The notes beneath the pieces were generated by a model, which saw only the letters and a list, made by a program, of their open reading frames with translations, had not been told where the DNA came from and did no database searches. The translations under genes and the position numbers were made by a program. Below, in pieces: positions 63,947-64,000 of a DNA stretch of 64,000 nucleotides (within the stretch, counting starts at the first letter, position 1; every line of letters starts with the position of its first letter). Source of the stretch: Clostridium sp. C8-1-8 (lineage in GTDB: Bacteria; Bacillota; Clostridia; Clostridiales; Clostridiaceae); the NCBI RefSeq assembly GCF_009928445.1, contig NZ_JAABNO010000017.1:55919-119918 (forward strand), in the 5' to 3' direction.

Positions 63947-64000
63947 TGGTGGAGGAGAGTGGATTCGAACCACTGAAGCAACTTGCAACAGATTTACAGT
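63947..64000 (-). tRNA. tRNA-Tyr (GTA), partial
   Basis: Only the 3' half is in the window: anticodon loop CTGTAAA, a long class II variable arm, T-arm GGTTCGAATCC and encoded CCA. The anticodon GTA plus the long variable arm indicates Tyr. The 5' half is beyond the right edge. Confidence 0.88.

Noticed and set aside
1..64000. CRISPR array, prophage or intact insertion sequence
   Set aside because: No regularly spaced identical repeats, cas genes, phage structural genes or transposases were found.

Overview
This window is a strongly AT-rich chromosomal segment from a spore-forming, anaerobic low-GC Firmicute, most likely Clostridium sensu stricto. The basis is the alpha/beta-type small acid-soluble spore protein, a ferredoxin-dependent 2-oxoacid oxidoreductase, strong GGAGG-type ribosome binding sites, and the neighbourhood secA / prfB / hpf / raiA RNA / comFC / recD2 / metK. 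Most genes lie on the minus strand. No prophage, intact insertion sequence or CRISPR array is visible. The content is largely housekeeping, with a few unusual proteins and a family of intergenic repeats.

Layout. 1-4.0 kb: a heterodimeric ABC exporter (second gene cut by the window edge) divergent from an AraC regulator. 4.2-8.8 kb: a secreted NlpC/P60 hydrolase, dipeptidase PepD, and pyruvate kinase. 9-13.2 kb: an S1-domain protein with a small TPR-like membrane protein, then a plus-strand operon of a Ser-rich membrane protein, PspA and a Cys-rich protein. 13.3-16.4 kb: copper homeostasis genes csoR, copA and copZ, with a readable promoter and operator. 16.7-19.8 kb: YaaA, a CBS-pair protein, a small secreted protein and a DEDDh exonuclease. 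20-24.5 kb: a degenerate helicase fused to a LexA-type S24 domain, an M28-like protein and a membrane-anchored MutS homologue. 24.8-29.7 kb: a ZnuA lipoprotein with a palindromic operator, and a YhaN/YhaO (SbcCD-like) pair. 29.9-31.3 kb: small genes including the spore protein and a 9-codon ORF, then tRNA-Trp. 31.6-37.2 kb: an oppBCDFA operon flanked on its far side by a second identical tRNA-Trp. 38.5-41.7 kb: a CBS-ACT protein, a ZnuA-like protein without histidine ligands, and a double HD-GYP protein. 41.9-43.5 kb: tsaE, tsaB and rimI. 43.6-46.1 kb: korAB. 46.5-47.5 kb: ribU under an FMN riboswitch. 47.6-55.3 kb: tex, an M28 peptidase, prfB with its programmed frameshift, and secA. 55.6-60.9 kb: hpf, the raiA structured RNA, comFC, a P-loop-less ComFA-like protein and recD2. 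61.2-64 kb: nagA, then metK behind a SAM-I riboswitch, and a partial tRNA-Tyr.

The most unusual signal is a dispersed intergenic repeat. Four long copies and several fragments sit next to intrinsic terminators. Each long copy carries T-rich and A-rich arms 60-70 nt apart that co-vary between copies, plus a conserved box with matching ends. One copy lies in the metK leader. The best protein candidates for new biology are the pseudo-helicase/S24 fusion, the P-loop-less ComFA-like protein and the ligand-less ZnuA paralogue. All function calls come from motifs read by eye; no database search was run.
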